A DNA stretch of 64,000 bases from Stomorhina lunata (Eukaryota; Arthropoda; Insecta; Diptera; Rhiniidae), in contig OW121741.1 in NCBI GenBank assembly GCA_933228675.1, positions 76,498,629-76,562,628 of the forward strand, written 5' to 3'. Positions 40,955-52,385 of the stretch are shown piece by piece (the stretch's first letter is position 1; every line of letters begins with the position of its first letter). Position numbers and translations under genes: made by a program. Under the pieces are notes generated by a model. That model did not search any database. It was not told where the DNA came from and was given only the letters and a program-made list of their open reading frames with translations.

Positions 40955-42918
40955 TGTCTATAGAAAAAATTTCACTGTCGAAAATTTTTCTATAGAAAAA
41001 ATTTCACTGTCGAAAATTTTTCTATAGAAAAAATTTCACTGTCGAAAATTTTTCTATAGAAAAAATTTTAGTGTCGAAAATTTTTCTATAGAAAAAATTT
41101 CACTGTCGAAAATTTTTCTATAGAAAAAATTTCACTGTCGAAAATTTTTCTATAGAAAAAATTTCTCTGTCGAAAATTTTTCTATAGAAAAAATTTCACT
41201 GTCGAAAATTTTTCTATAGAAAAAATTTCACTGTCGAAAATTTTTCTATAGAAAAAATTTCACTGTCGAAAATTTTTCACTGTCAAAAATTTTTCTATAG
41301 AAAAAATTTCACTGTCGAAAATTTTTCTATAGAAAAAATTTCACTGTCGTAAATTTTTTTACAGAAAAAATTTTAGTGTCGAAAATTTTTCTATAGAAAA
41401 AATTTTAGTGTCGAAAATTTTTTTATAGAAAAAATTTCACTGTCGAAAACTTTTCTATAGAAAAAATTTTACTGTCGAAAATTTTTCTATAGAAAAAATT
41501 TCACTGTCGAAAATTTTTCTATAGAAAAAATTTCACTGTCGAAAATTTTTCTATAGAAAAAATTTCACTGTCGAAAATTTTTCTATAGAAAAAATTTCAC
41601 TGTCAAAAATTTTCAATAGAAAAAATTTCACTGTCGAAAATTTTTCTATAGAAAAAATTTCACTGTCGAAAATTTTTCTATAGAAAAAATTTCATTGTCG
41701 AAAATTTTTCTATAGAAAAATTTTCACTGTCGAAAATTTTTCTATAGAAAAAATTTCACTGTCGAAAATTTTTCTATAGAAAAAATTTCACTGTCAAAAA
41801 TTTTTCTATAGAAAAAATTTCACTGTCGAAAATTTTTTATAGAAAAAATTTCACTGTAGAAATTTTTTCTACAGAAAAAATGTTACTGTCGAAAATTTTT
41901 CTATAGAAAAGATTTCACTGTCGAAAATTTTTCTATAGAAAAGATTTCACTGTCGAAAATTTTTCTATAGAAAAAATTTCACTGTCGAAAATTTTTCTAT
42001 AGAAAAAATTTCACTGTCGAAAATTTTTCTATAGAAAAAATTTCACTGTCGAAAATTTTTCTATAGAAAAAATTTCACTGTCGAAAATTTTTCTATAGAA
42101 AAAATTTCACTGTCGAAAATTTTTCTATAGAAAAAATTTCACTGTCGAAAATTTTTCTATAGAAAAAATTTCACTGTCGAAAATTTTTCTATAGAAAAAA
42201 TTTCACTGTCGAAAATTTTTCTATAGAAAAAATTTCACTGTCAAAAATTTTTCTATAGAAAAAATTTCACTGTCGAAAATTTTTTATAGAAAAAATTTCA
42301 CTGTAGAAATTTTTCTATAGAAAAAATTTCACTGTCAAAAATTTTCTATAGAAAAAATTTCACTGTCGAAAATTTTTCTATAGAAAAAATTTCACTGTCG
42401 AAAATTTTTCTATAGAAAAAATTTCACTGTCGAAAATTTTTCTATAGAAAAATTTTCACTGTCGAAAATTTTTCTATAGAAAAATTTTTCTATGGAAAAA
42501 TTTTCACTGTCGAAAATTTTTCTATAGAAAAAATTTCACTGTCGAAAATTTTTCTATAGAAAAAATTTCACTGTCGAAAATTTTTCTATAGAAAAAATTT
42601 CACTGTCGAAAATTTTTCTATAGAAAAAATTTCACTGTCGAAAATTTTTTATAAAAAAATTTCACTGTAGAAAATTTTTCTATAGAAAAAATTTCACTGT
42701 AGAAAATTTTTCTATAGAAAAAATGTTACTGTCGAAAATTTTTCTATAGAAAAGATTTCACTGTCGAAAATTTTTCTATAGAAAAGATTTCACTGTCGAA
42801 AATTTTTCTATAGAAAAAATTTCACTGTCGAAAATTTTTCTATAGAAAAAATTTCACTGTCGAAAATTTTTCTATAGAAAAATTTCACTTTCGAAAATTT
42901 TTCTATAGAAAAAATTTG
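40955..42918 (+). repeat. Minisatellite H, 32 bp monomer with TTTCACTGTCG
   Basis: About 61 copies of a 32 bp unit: CTATAG, AAAAAA, TTTCACTGTCG, AAAA, TTTTT. The centre TTTTTCTATAGAAAAA is a perfect palindrome. A variant series (TATAGAAAAGATTTCACT, CACTGTAGAAA, AAATGTTACTGTC) occurs near 41840-41950 and again near 42650-42790, suggesting internal duplication of a block of several hundred bp. Confidence 0.95.
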
Positions 42919-44237
42919 TATAGATTTGTGTAATGGTAATAGTGGGTATGAGAGGGTTAAGAATTACTTCTTCTGTGTACCATTATTGTCTTAACTGCTT
43001 ATGCAATCTATCTTTTTATATGTTCAACTGTCCGTTTTCTGTCCGTCCTAGAGACACTCCGTCTCTTCATATAAGTGTCTAAATAGATTTAATACGATCT
43101 AACCCTATTGGGTTTTACATCATCATTAGGTTTTTTGCTGGCTTTTCCATGGCATATCTTCAAGGGTTTCAAACTGTTGTAAAGAAGAACCTTGTTTAAA
43201 TGAAAATTTAAAAGTATACAAAAGACACTTTAAAAATCAAGAAAATGTAGGGAAATTGAAGCAAATAAAATACGAAGTTCCCCTAATTTATGTGTAATAC
43301 GCACCCTTGTTTAAAGTATTTTATAGCATACTCTTGGGCTGTTTTTGGGGTTACCGAAATTTTTCCTTTATTACAATTTATATTGAAATTTAAAAGAATG
43401 ATAAAGATAAAAAGAAAACTTTTTAAAAGCGCAACAAATTCGTTATAATAAAAAACTGTCACAAACATTTCTATTTTTCATGGCGTTTTAAAATTCTCCT
43501 TTACAAAGTCTTTTTATTTATTTTTTTTATAACACAGTGACATACTTACATACATTTAAATTACATAATAAATTTGTTAAAAATTTACATCTATTTGCAC
43601 AATTTTTATTTTATGCTAAAAATTAGTTTCATCATTGTTGTATGCAAGGAGGAAATGTTAAAGCTTTTGGAGCGCCATAAAGTATGCTTTGTATTAAGGG
43701 TAATTTTAAATAAATTCCCGTAAATTGTCTCTTGTCTTTTTCAGGGGAATTGCCAAGACATGTCTCTAGAAATGTGTTTGTTTTTATTTTATAGTTTAAC
43801 TTTAAACTCCTAAAAGTATGCTTTGATTTTGGAGCAATGGTATAGCATTGTAAAGTATGCTACAGTAGAGGTGTGACATTAAAGTAAATGTAAAAAATTT
43901 TTTGATTTCTGTTATTTTTTTTTGTTTATGAGAACAGTGATTCTTTAATTTGAAAGAAATTGTTGCCATAGGGCAATATAAATTTTTTTCTCCGATTTCT
44001 TTCTGAATGACTTTCTTGAGAAAAATACAATTTTTCAAAATAATTTAATGTTAAATAAACTACAACATATTTGACCAAGGACCGAAAATAACTGTTATTT
44101 TTGCATTTTTGATTAAAAAAGCAACCGCAAGGAAATCTCTGAGAATTTAACCAAGTATACCACTTTGATAGTCTTAGACCAAATTTTTTATAAAATGCGG
44201 TGCTTTTTAAAAATCTGATTTTTATTTGTTAGAAAAA
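42919..44237. other. Intergenic, no gene recognised
   Basis: Ordinary-complexity AT-rich sequence. Short minus-strand frames at 43283-43468 and 43802-44038 lack any recognisable domain or splice context. Confidence 0.4.
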
Positions 44238-44456
44238 AAGTAACAGTTATTTTTTGATTTTAATTTTTTTGAGCAAAAATAACAGTTATTTTTAACTTTT
44301 ATTTTTTCGAATAAAATAAATAATAAAATGTTATTTTTGATTTTTATTTTTTCGAGCAAGAATAAACGTTATTTTTTGATTTTTATTTTTTCGAGTAGAA
44401 ATAAAAGTTATTTTTTGACTTTTATTTTTTCGAACAGAAATAAAAGTTATTTTTGT
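44238..44456 (+). repeat. Minisatellite J, 39 bp monomer, left arm
   Basis: Five to six degenerate copies of a 39 bp unit around CGAGCARAAATAA and TTATTTTTTGACTTTTATTT. The reverse orientation follows at 44581-44822. Confidence 0.8.
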
Positions 44457-44580
44457 GTTTCCAACCCCAATTATGATTACAAAACTCAACTCCATTAATT
44501 TTTGAGCATATGTAAATTATTTTCACTGAAAAATGATATTTATTTGAAAAAAATTTTCAATAAATTTATCATAATTTCAA

Positions 44581-44822
44581 GCAAAAATAACTTTTTTTTC
44601 TGCTCGAAAAAATAAAAATCAAAAAATAACTTTTATTTCTGCTCGAAAAAATAAAAGTTAAAAAATAACTTTTATTTTTGCTCGAAAAAATAAAAGTCAA
44701 AAATAACTGTTATTTTTGCTCGAAAAAGTAAAAGTTAAAAAGTAACTTTTATTTTTGCTTGAAAAAATAAAAGTCAAAAACAACTGTTATTTTTTATCGA
44801 AAAAATAAAAGTAAAAAAATAA
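44581..44822 (-). repeat. Minisatellite J, right (inverted) arm
   Basis: Six copies of the same ~39 bp unit in reverse (CTGCTCGAAAAAATAAAAGT, then CAAAAAATAAC). With the left arm it forms an inverted repeat with a ~125 bp loop. Confidence 0.8.
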
Positions 44823-45039
44823 CTTAATTCCCCTTCAACATTCCAATTGGAACAAGGGGTACTTCTCTTAGACAATGAGCTGTATCCGATTCTATTTTTA
44901 GACTCATTGAAAGGGACCTACGTTTTAAATCTGACTCCGAACGTCAAATCCATTAGTTAGAGAAGTTTTACATAGCCTAATACTCAATAACCAGTGGCTA
45001 AATGATTTCTAAGCCGCTTTTTTTGAAAATTTATTTTTT

Positions 45040-45120
45040 CAAGTGAGTCTGGCAAGGGATCGAACTCGGGCCTCTGGTGCTCTAGGCGGATGACTAACGT
45101 GCTATACCACGGCGGAACTT
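45040..45120 (-). ncRNA. tRNA-like A/B-box sequence, probable SINE head
   Basis: On the minus strand an A-box-like TGGTATAGCACG (45098-45109) precedes a perfect B box GTTCGATCC (45057-45065) by about 32 nt. A complete cloverleaf could not be drawn. The 96-codon frame across it is not a gene. Confidence 0.45.
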
Positions 45121-45469
45121 TGACATCTACATCTGTTTTATCAAAACAGGTGTCTTTAAATTTAATGAAAAGGTCCCGTTTCGTTTTATACCATCTCAGA
45201 AATGGATTTGAATGGGATATTAAACAGTCAATCCACAAATTGACCTCGATCCATTCGCCAACTATTATAACCATTTCAAACTACAATTAAATTGTATGCC
45301 TGTCTGTAGTCGTAGCAATGGCTGGCACAAAAATAAATTGGCTTAAATATATGAAATATCCCAGCACCTACTACACAGAAAACATATCGCTATGTACACC
45401 GGAACATACTGATTTCTCTATTAGATATTTTAAAAATAATCTCAAATTAGTTGCTCAACATGCTGCAGT

Positions 45470-46060
45470 ATTACCCGCCTGTTAACATGTCATATTCCCC
45501 CCTACCAGCAACATCCAACATTACTCCCACAATCCTGTGTGATCCTTTTTCTAATTGAATCTAATCTAATTACGCCCTTAACACGACCTTACACTTCTGT
45601 TATCCTTGACTGCCAGTTGAGCATAGGGCCTCAACACTACCTTACACTGCGACTAACACCCCCGAAAGCAAACCACATCAATCCCACTATTACATGATAC
45701 ACAACCCCCCGGCTACTTGCTACATAACCCCCCATAAAACATACCATGTTACAACCGTACGACAAGCCACAATATTCCCCCGGTAATATTCTGTATTACC
45801 CAGAGGCAACAAGATACATTATTACCCCCTAAAGAACATTATCCCCTTGACAACATGACATATCGTCCCCCATACAACATACTACTTTAAACCCCGCCAA
45901 CATGCCACACTACCCTCTCCGTTATCATGCTACATTACCCCCAGAAACATGGTACACTACCCCGCTGACAACATTTACATTACCCCAAGTAAAAATTCCA
46001 CTTTATCCCCCGGCAACAATATACATTATTTGCCTGGCAACAATTTCCATAACGGCTAGA
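45470..46060. repeat. C-rich, degenerate quasi-repeat island
   Basis: Runs of 4-6 C recur every ~20-30 bp in phrases like CATTACCCCC, GGCAACAT and CATGCCACACTACC, with almost no G runs on the same strand. It stands out sharply in an AT-rich window. Units are too diverged for an exact period. The part near 45596-45640 also occurs in intron 1 of gene 1. Confidence 0.6.
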
Positions 46061-46466
46061 TGCTTCAGGGGGTAAACATTACAATATAGACTAAGCCAGG
46101 TTTAATAGAATATACTTTGCTGATGTCTTTTGTCTATAAAAAGAAGAGCTCGAAAAAAATGCCAACTTATTAGATTTCCGTATCTAAAACCAAATTACGA
46201 ATTGCATAAAATTACTTAGGAAATTACTAGAATCCTAAAAAGCTGAAACCCTAAAAACCTATTTAGAAGGACTAGATGCGAACCCGCAATCGGATTATTC
46301 ATTATTGCGAACTGCTAAAAATTATAAAAGACCTATCATAATTCATCACATGACATTGTGAATTTACTTTTAATCGTAGAGCAATGTAGAACAATCGCTA
46401 TGTTTGAGTCGTAAAGACTATTATTGATTTAAACCCAAAAAACAACCAGGATTTGACAAAGTTAGT

Positions 46467-47261
46467 AAAAACAAGTAAGTGCTATAGTCGGTCAAGCCCG
46501 ACTACACGATACCCTTCACCACTAAGGTCAAAGGTGTTCTTTTTCCTTTATAAAGACAAATATTTGCTAAATTTTGCCATCATACAAGCATATTCTCAAA
46601 GTTTATACATTTAAGCGGTTTCCGCCATTTGGACTTATATGAGAGCTAGGGTCAAATGTGGACCGATTATCTCGAAATTGATTACAGTTGTAACAAGAAT
46701 TGTGTATGCAAAAAATAAGCTTAAAATTCTCATTATCTTCGGATTTACGAGCGTTTTAGTGAATTTGGTATCATTTAGTGCGTTTTGAGAAAAGAGTTTG
46801 TATGGGAGCAATGGTCAAATGTGGACCGATTTCAAAATTTGGTACAGTGATTTAAGTTTACATAAGCAGTATTTGTTTTTAATTTCATGAAAAAATATTG
46901 ATTTTTGTGGCCAATATATCAATTCCGGGAAGTGGGACTAATGGGAGGTACCATAAATAATGGACCGATTTTGACGAATTTCAATAGGCATGGTCCCTTA
47001 ACCAAAAAAATTATCTGTGCCAGATTTTATTAAATTATCTTTAGAAGTGCTACCTGTAATTTGATTACAAGGTTTACTTGTTGGTCCAGCCAGCCAGCCA
47101 GACGGACGGACGGACATCGCTAAATCGACTCAAAAAGTGATTCTAAGCCTATTGGTATACTAAAAGAAAGAAAGAAGGGTCTAAGACAAATATTTCTATG
47201 CGTTACATACATCAGCACAAACTTATAATACCCTTCCACCTATGGTGGTGAAGGGAATAAA
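46467..47261 (+). mobile_element. Dispersed hairpin-ended element, plus-strand copy
   Basis: Begins AAACAAGTAAGTGCTATAGT with hairpin AGTCGG-TCAAG-CCCGACT and ACCCTTCACC, carries AAATGTGGACCGAT phrases and CAGCCAGCCAGCCAGACGGA, and ends GGTGGTGAAGGGAATAAAAA. There is no coding. It resembles the INE-1-like non-autonomous repeats of flies in layout; this assignment is tentative. An inverted copy lies at 48366-49176. Confidence 0.7.
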
Positions 47262-47279
47262 AATCTGATAGGGCCCGGT

Positions 47280-48030
47280 TATAATTGGGATTTTTGCGAA
47301 TAAATTATAAATTAATGTTAACAAATTGTAAAAATTTATTGCAAAAAGTGTACTTTTCTGTATTCAAAAATGTTCATTAAAACTTCAGAACTCGTTCTTA
47401 AATTTACATTTCTGAATTTCTAAGAATATTGTTCTATACTGTATACAAAAATGGTCACAATACCCTGTTCAGTTTTAGAGATTTTTGGGAATAAATTACA
47501 AAGTAATGTTAAAAAATTTGCATAAATTTATTACAAAAAGTGTACTTTTCTGTATTCAAAAATGTTCATTAAAATTAAAGAACTTCTTCTGAAATTTTTT
47601 TTTATGAATTTCTAAGATATTGTGTCCAAAAATTGTCATAATATCTTGTTCAGTTTTAGAGATTTTTGCGAATGAATTACAAAGTAATGTTAAAAAAATT
47701 GCATAAATTTATTGGGAGAAGTGTATTTTCTGTATTCAAATATGTTCATTAAAATTTGAAAACTCATTCTGAAATTAATATTTCTGAATTGTTGATATAT
47801 TGGTCTATACTGTGTCCAAAAATCATCCTAAAATCTTGTTTAGTTTCAGAGATTTTTCCAAAAAGTTACAAAGTGATATTAAAAAATTATGTAAATTTAT
47901 TGTTGTTGCACTTTTTTGACAAAAGTCTTAAACAAATTTCTTAATTGTAAAAAATGTTTAACCTCACTTTAAAGTACATAAAATTCCCTTTCCATTGATG
48001 TATAACATGTCTACCTTGTCTTATTTAGGT
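47280..48030 (+). repeat. ~181 bp repeat element, about four copies
   Basis: AGTTTTAGAGATTTTTG recurs at 47471, 47652 and 47842 (spacing 181-190), with AAATTTATTGCAAAAAGTGT and ATGTTCATTAAAA in each unit. It matches 25735-26270 in reverse orientation including a shared flank. No terminal inverted repeats were identified. Confidence 0.72.
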
Positions 48031-48365
48031 ATAAAATTGTAAATCAGAAAAATCGGTTTATATATAGATCAGGTATTGGTAAAAATTCGGTGCAGTATGG
48101 ATTTAAAAAATTTTAAATTTTAATTTTTGTAGTCGAATATCTTCAAAATCATAAGAGATAAGAGAGGAAGAGAGGATGTGCATGTAGATCTTGGTCTAAG
48201 TATTTGTTATATAGTATGACTTTTCAAATCGGTTGGGTAATGACAATGCTATTTGTACATTAAATCCTCCCAATGGATGTTTAGATGTTATGGGCTTATT
48301 TCCATTTTATTTCTGCACCATCCGACTGTGTACTGTAAGGTTCACTATAAGCCAAAAACCCCAAT

Positions 48366-49176
48366 TTAGTTTTTTATACCCTTCACCACCATAGGTCGAA
48401 AGGGTATTATAAGTGTGTGCTGATGTATGTAACGCATGGAAATATTTGTCTTAGACCCACCTTTTAGTATACCAATAGGCTTAGAATCACTTTCTGAGTC
48501 GATTTAGCGATGTCCGTCCGTCCGTCTGGCTGGCTGGCTGGACCCCCATGTAAACCTTGTAATCAAACTATAGGTCGCAATTCTAAAGATAATTTGATGA
48601 AATTTGACACAGATCATTTTTTAGATAATGGAACCATGGCTATTGAAATTGGTCAAAATCGGTCCATTAATAATGGTACCTCCCATAGGTCCCACTTCCC
48701 GGAATTGACATATTGGCCACAAATATCAATATTTTTTCATGAAATTTTAAACAAATACTGCTTATGTAATCTAAAATCAGTGTACCAAATTTTGTTGAAA
48801 TCGGTCCACATTTGACCATAGCTCCCATACAAACTCTTCTTTAAAAACGCACTAAATGAGACAAAAAATCGCTAAAACGCCCGTAAATCTAAAGATAATG
48901 AAAATTTTAAATTTATTTTTTGCATACATAATTTTTGTAACAACTGTAATCAATTTGCCAAATTTCGAGATAATCGGTCCACATTTGACCCTAGCTCTCA
49001 TATAAGTTCAAATGACGGAAACAGGTTAAATATGTAAGTTTTCAGAAAATTTTTGTATAATGGCAAAATTTAGGAAATATTTGTCTTTATACAGTAAAAA
49101 TAACACCTTTGACCTTAGCGGTGAAGGGTATCATATGGTCGGGCTTGACCGACTATAGCGCTTTCTTACTGGTTTT
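48366..49176 (-). mobile_element. Dispersed hairpin-ended element, minus-strand copy
   Basis: Reverse complement relative of 46467-47261: starts TTTTTATACCCTTCACCACC, contains GTCCGTCCGTCTGGCTGGCT and ends with the hairpin GGTCGGGCTTGACCGAC. A short plus-strand frame inside (48510-48815) is an artefact of this element. Confidence 0.7.
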
Positions 49177-49729
49177 TTGTTTGTATGTAGTTTTTCGTTT
49201 TTAGAAAAACCTTGCTTATGTTATATTAACAGTACCATGTTATGAGTTTATGTTAAGTCTAAAGTGTAATGTTACTTACAATATACCACTGTATCCGTAC
49301 TCTTTATTAAAATATCTTTACCACTTTTAAAATATACTTTCTTTCCTAAACCTAAGCCAATTTAAACGTTTTCGAACATTTAATTTTACTACCGAAATAT
49401 GACGGTAAAATATTTTATTGTTAACTGACTGTAAAATATCCTTTAAGTGTTTTTTTTAGTCAAATTTATTTTATAAGGCTAAAGTGCTGTTTTTAAATGT
49501 CTAAAATGTCCTTTTTATTTTATGTGTTTCGTTTTAAGATGGTGCTAAGCTAAATGTACAAGACGGAGAGATAAAGTGAGATTGAGCTATAAAATTTTAA
49601 AAGCTTTTAGAAAATTAAATTCGAAGATAGACAGACAGACCAGCAAACAGGACATTGAATGTGTTCCCATGTCAAGTTATATGACATACATACATATGAA
49701 GAAGTTAGAAATTTAATGTTATAAACATA
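49177..49729. other. Intergenic, no gene recognised
   Basis: AT-rich unique sequence between the dispersed element and Helitron copy 2. Nothing supported. Confidence 0.4.
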
Positions 49730-49753
49730 TCTTATATTCTTAAACGAGCAACA

Positions 49754-49796
<43 letters not shown>

Positions 49797-51261
49797 GCTA
49801 TCTCGAAAACGGCTCTAACGATTTTGATAAAATTTGGACAGCTATCTTTTTTGATGTATAGGTCGAAGAAGAAGGGACTTTTGGAACTTTTACCTCTAAG
49901 AGGGTAAAAACGGGTAAAAGGGGAAAAAATCGAAAACGCTATGTCTCCTAAAGTAATAGGTATAGAAACAAAATTAAAATTACGTTTTAAACAGCTTTGA
50001 AAATAAGCGGACAGGTGTTTGGTACTTTTTTGAAACTATGTCCGATAGGGGGTAAAAAAGGGTGAAAATAGTTTTTTGGCACCTTTTTAACCCACTCTTA
50101 TATTTTAAACTAAAGAATATAGAAAGAAACTTGGTACTGCAATCAATAGATGTAAAAAAAACATTAAACACGTATTTGGTACTTTTTTGATTTTGGAGCC
50201 AAAATGGGTAAAAAAGGGATAAAATTAACATCTCCAAAGTAATATGAATAGGAACATTATACATTATGTTAAATGCGTTTTAAAAAAATGTACCGAATTC
50301 AATTGGCACCAAAAAAGTACCAAATATACATATGGAACTTTTAGAAATTAGGGAATAAAAAGGGGGAAAAATTAGTATTATTTTAAACAAATGAATGTTT
50401 GTCTGTATGTATGTTCTTTATAGAATAGTAAACTGTGAATTTGATTGTGTTATGCTCTTTAGCGAAGATGTTGCGGATAAGCCGGCGAAGGTTTTAAAGT
50501 TGATAAGACTAATTTCCGACAGATGGCGCCACTGAAAATTACTAAAAAATTAATTAAATCGTAAACTGCACATTTGATCATGCTATGATCTTTAGCAAAG
50601 TTGTAGCGCATGAGCCGAAGAAGGCTTTTTAGTTGGTATGAATAATTTCCGACAGGTGGCGCTACAGAAACTTACTCAAAGTCAATTTTATCGTAATCTG
50701 TACATTTAATCATGCTACAATCTTTAGCAAAGTTGTTGCACATGAGCCGACGAAGGTTTCTTAGTTGGTATGAAGAAATTTCGACAGGTGGCGCTACTGA
50801 AATTTACTCAAAGTCAATTTAATCGTATGCTGTACATTTAATCATGCTATAATCTTCAGCAAAGTTGTTACGGATAAGCCGAAGAAGGTTTAAGAATTGG
50901 AATAAGCAAAGTCCGACAGGTGGCGCCACAGAAAACTACTCAAAATGAATTAAATCGTAAACTGTGCATTTGATCAGACTATAATCTTTAGCAAAGTTGT
51001 TGCGCATGAGTCGACAGAGGTTTCTGTTGATATGAATAATTTCCAAAATTATTCAAAATGAGTTAAACTGTAAACTATGCAAACTATGTGTTGGTCGGAC
51101 AAAATAAATCAAATAATTCAAAATTAACTGAATATTTCTACAATGTCTTTCCTCTAAATTTATTTTAGCACTTTATAATATAAAATATATAAAAACTTTA
51201 AAATTTTCCTCAAAATGCTTATCATAAAGCTCCGAGCAAGGCTCGGTCTACCAGGTACTGG
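49730..51261 (+). mobile_element. Non-autonomous Helitron, copy 2
   Basis: 5' end A|TCTTATATTCTTAAACGAGC, a TA microsatellite (about 49757-49791), five 132 bp repeats (50462, 50595, 50727, 50859, 50991), 3' hairpin CCGAGC-AAG-GCTCGG and CTGG, followed by T. This fits insertion between A and T. High similarity to copy 1 over the full shared length. No Rep/helicase frame. Confidence 0.83.
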
Positions 51262-51346
51262 TAGTTAAAAATGGAAAGTTAGTTTCGTTTAAAGAATGAA
51301 ATTTAAAAGAAAATAGTTATAAGTTTAGTTTGTTATATATGTATAT

Positions 51347-51946
51347 TGTTGGGGTCAATACCTTGAATTTTCTGGGAATTCCTTGAAACGTACCTCCTGA
51401 TTAGTTAGAATATGCTTCAGAGCCACTGTATGCCGGTAAAGCTGTCTTCCTTGTAATTGTTGTTGCTCTTTTACTGCTGGAACCACTTCTTAATTTGCTG
51501 TTGTTCTTTAGAACCACTCTTTATTTCATATATACAAAGTTCTCTTTGTATACAGAGCCACTCACTTTTAGTTTTTATTAAAAGTCTTTTTCTTTTAATT
51601 TAATTCTAACTTTAATTTATTTAACAATATTTATTTTATATTTATATTATTTAAATTACTTTGCTGTTGCCCTTTCAGTGTCTTCAAAGATAATAAATTT
51701 ACATTAAAAGTAATAAAAGTTAAAGGGCAACCAATTACTGTAAAAATAAGTAAATAGATCAAGACGAAGAGAACATTCTGAATTCGCCTTGATATAGATA
51801 CAAATAAGTAGTTGTTGCTGTTAACAGAGCTTTTAGTACTGTTAAACTTAACATCACTATTAAACACTAGATGGCTCCAACATGAGCCACTGTTAGTTAA
51901 CATTAATAAATAAAGAATTAATGTTAACATAAAACTGACGTTAACA
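51347..51946 (-). repeat. 3' LTR of BEL/Pao element
   Basis: 600 bp. Preceded on the element strand by a purine-rich tract (AAGGTGGGCGGTA), the expected plus-strand priming site. Confidence 0.94.
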
Positions 51947-51963
51947 TACCGCCCACCTTGCAC
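51631..51963 (-). CDS. 110-codon hydrophobic frame at the 3' LTR boundary
   Basis: On the element strand an ATG lies just before the polypurine tract (reading MQGGRYVNVSF) and the frame continues into the LTR as MLTLILYLLMLTNSGSCWSH, an N-S-T sequon and a second hydrophobic stretch (VLFVLIYLLIFTVIGCPLTF). This would suit a small membrane protein. The 99-codon LTR part also exists in the 5' LTR (58242-58541). No known family was recognised; it may be chance in AT-rich DNA. Confidence 0.3.
   Translation of the reverse strand: MQGGRYVNVSFMLTLILYLLMLTNSGSCWSHLVFNSDVKFNSTKSSVNSNNYLFVSISRRIQNVLFVLIYLLIFTVIGCPLTFITFNVNLLSLKTLKGQQQSNLNNINIK
51948..51960 (-). promoter_or_regulatory. Polypurine tract of BEL/Pao element
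   Basis: The element strand reads CAAGGTGGGCGG immediately before the TGTTAAC start of the 3' LTR. Confidence 0.7.
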
Positions 51964-52157
51964 TAATGTGCAACAGAGACGGGATTAACAACAACAACGT
52001 AAATAATACATTATAATTCATGTTTTAAATTAACAATAAAAAAAATTAAATTAATAAAAAATCTAATTAATATACTGATTAAAATAATCCAATATACAAA
52101 AGAATTTCAGCTTACATGGGCCACAAATACTTTCCACCTTAGCAAACATTTTTCTTC

Positions 52158-52298
52158 TTACACTGACATCAGACATGAATTTTGAGGTTTTTCTTCGGCT
52201 TTCCCTTGATGACTTTTAGGACAACATAGGCTTCCAACAAAGATCAAGATGTTGAGAAAAAGACCACAAAGGATGTTGTACAATACTGCTTCTGTCAT
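52158..52298 (-). CDS. Small 46-codon hydrophobic frame after Gag-Pol
   Basis: Starts MTEAVLYNILCGLFLNILIF, a probable membrane segment, then a Cys-containing polar tail. It lies between the Gag-Pol stop and the 3' LTR and is preceded by a splice-acceptor-like TTTATTTCTTGTAG on the element strand. It might be expressed from a spliced RNA; unproved. Confidence 0.3.
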   Translation of the reverse strand: MTEAVLYNILCGLFLNILIFVGSLCCPKSHQGKAEEKPQNSCLMSV

Positions 52299-52385
52299 TT
52301 TACACTACAAGAAATAAACATTTTAATTAAATGAATTAAAGGTGAATGTGGACCCAATAAATGAAATACGTGTAGATTTAATATT

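Noticed and set aside
44984..45274. 96-codon minus-strand frame
   Set aside because: Crosses the tRNA-like A/B boxes of a probable SINE; no protein similarity recognised.
48510..48815. 101-codon plus-strand frame
   Set aside because: Lies inside a dispersed non-autonomous element whose other copy does not keep the frame.
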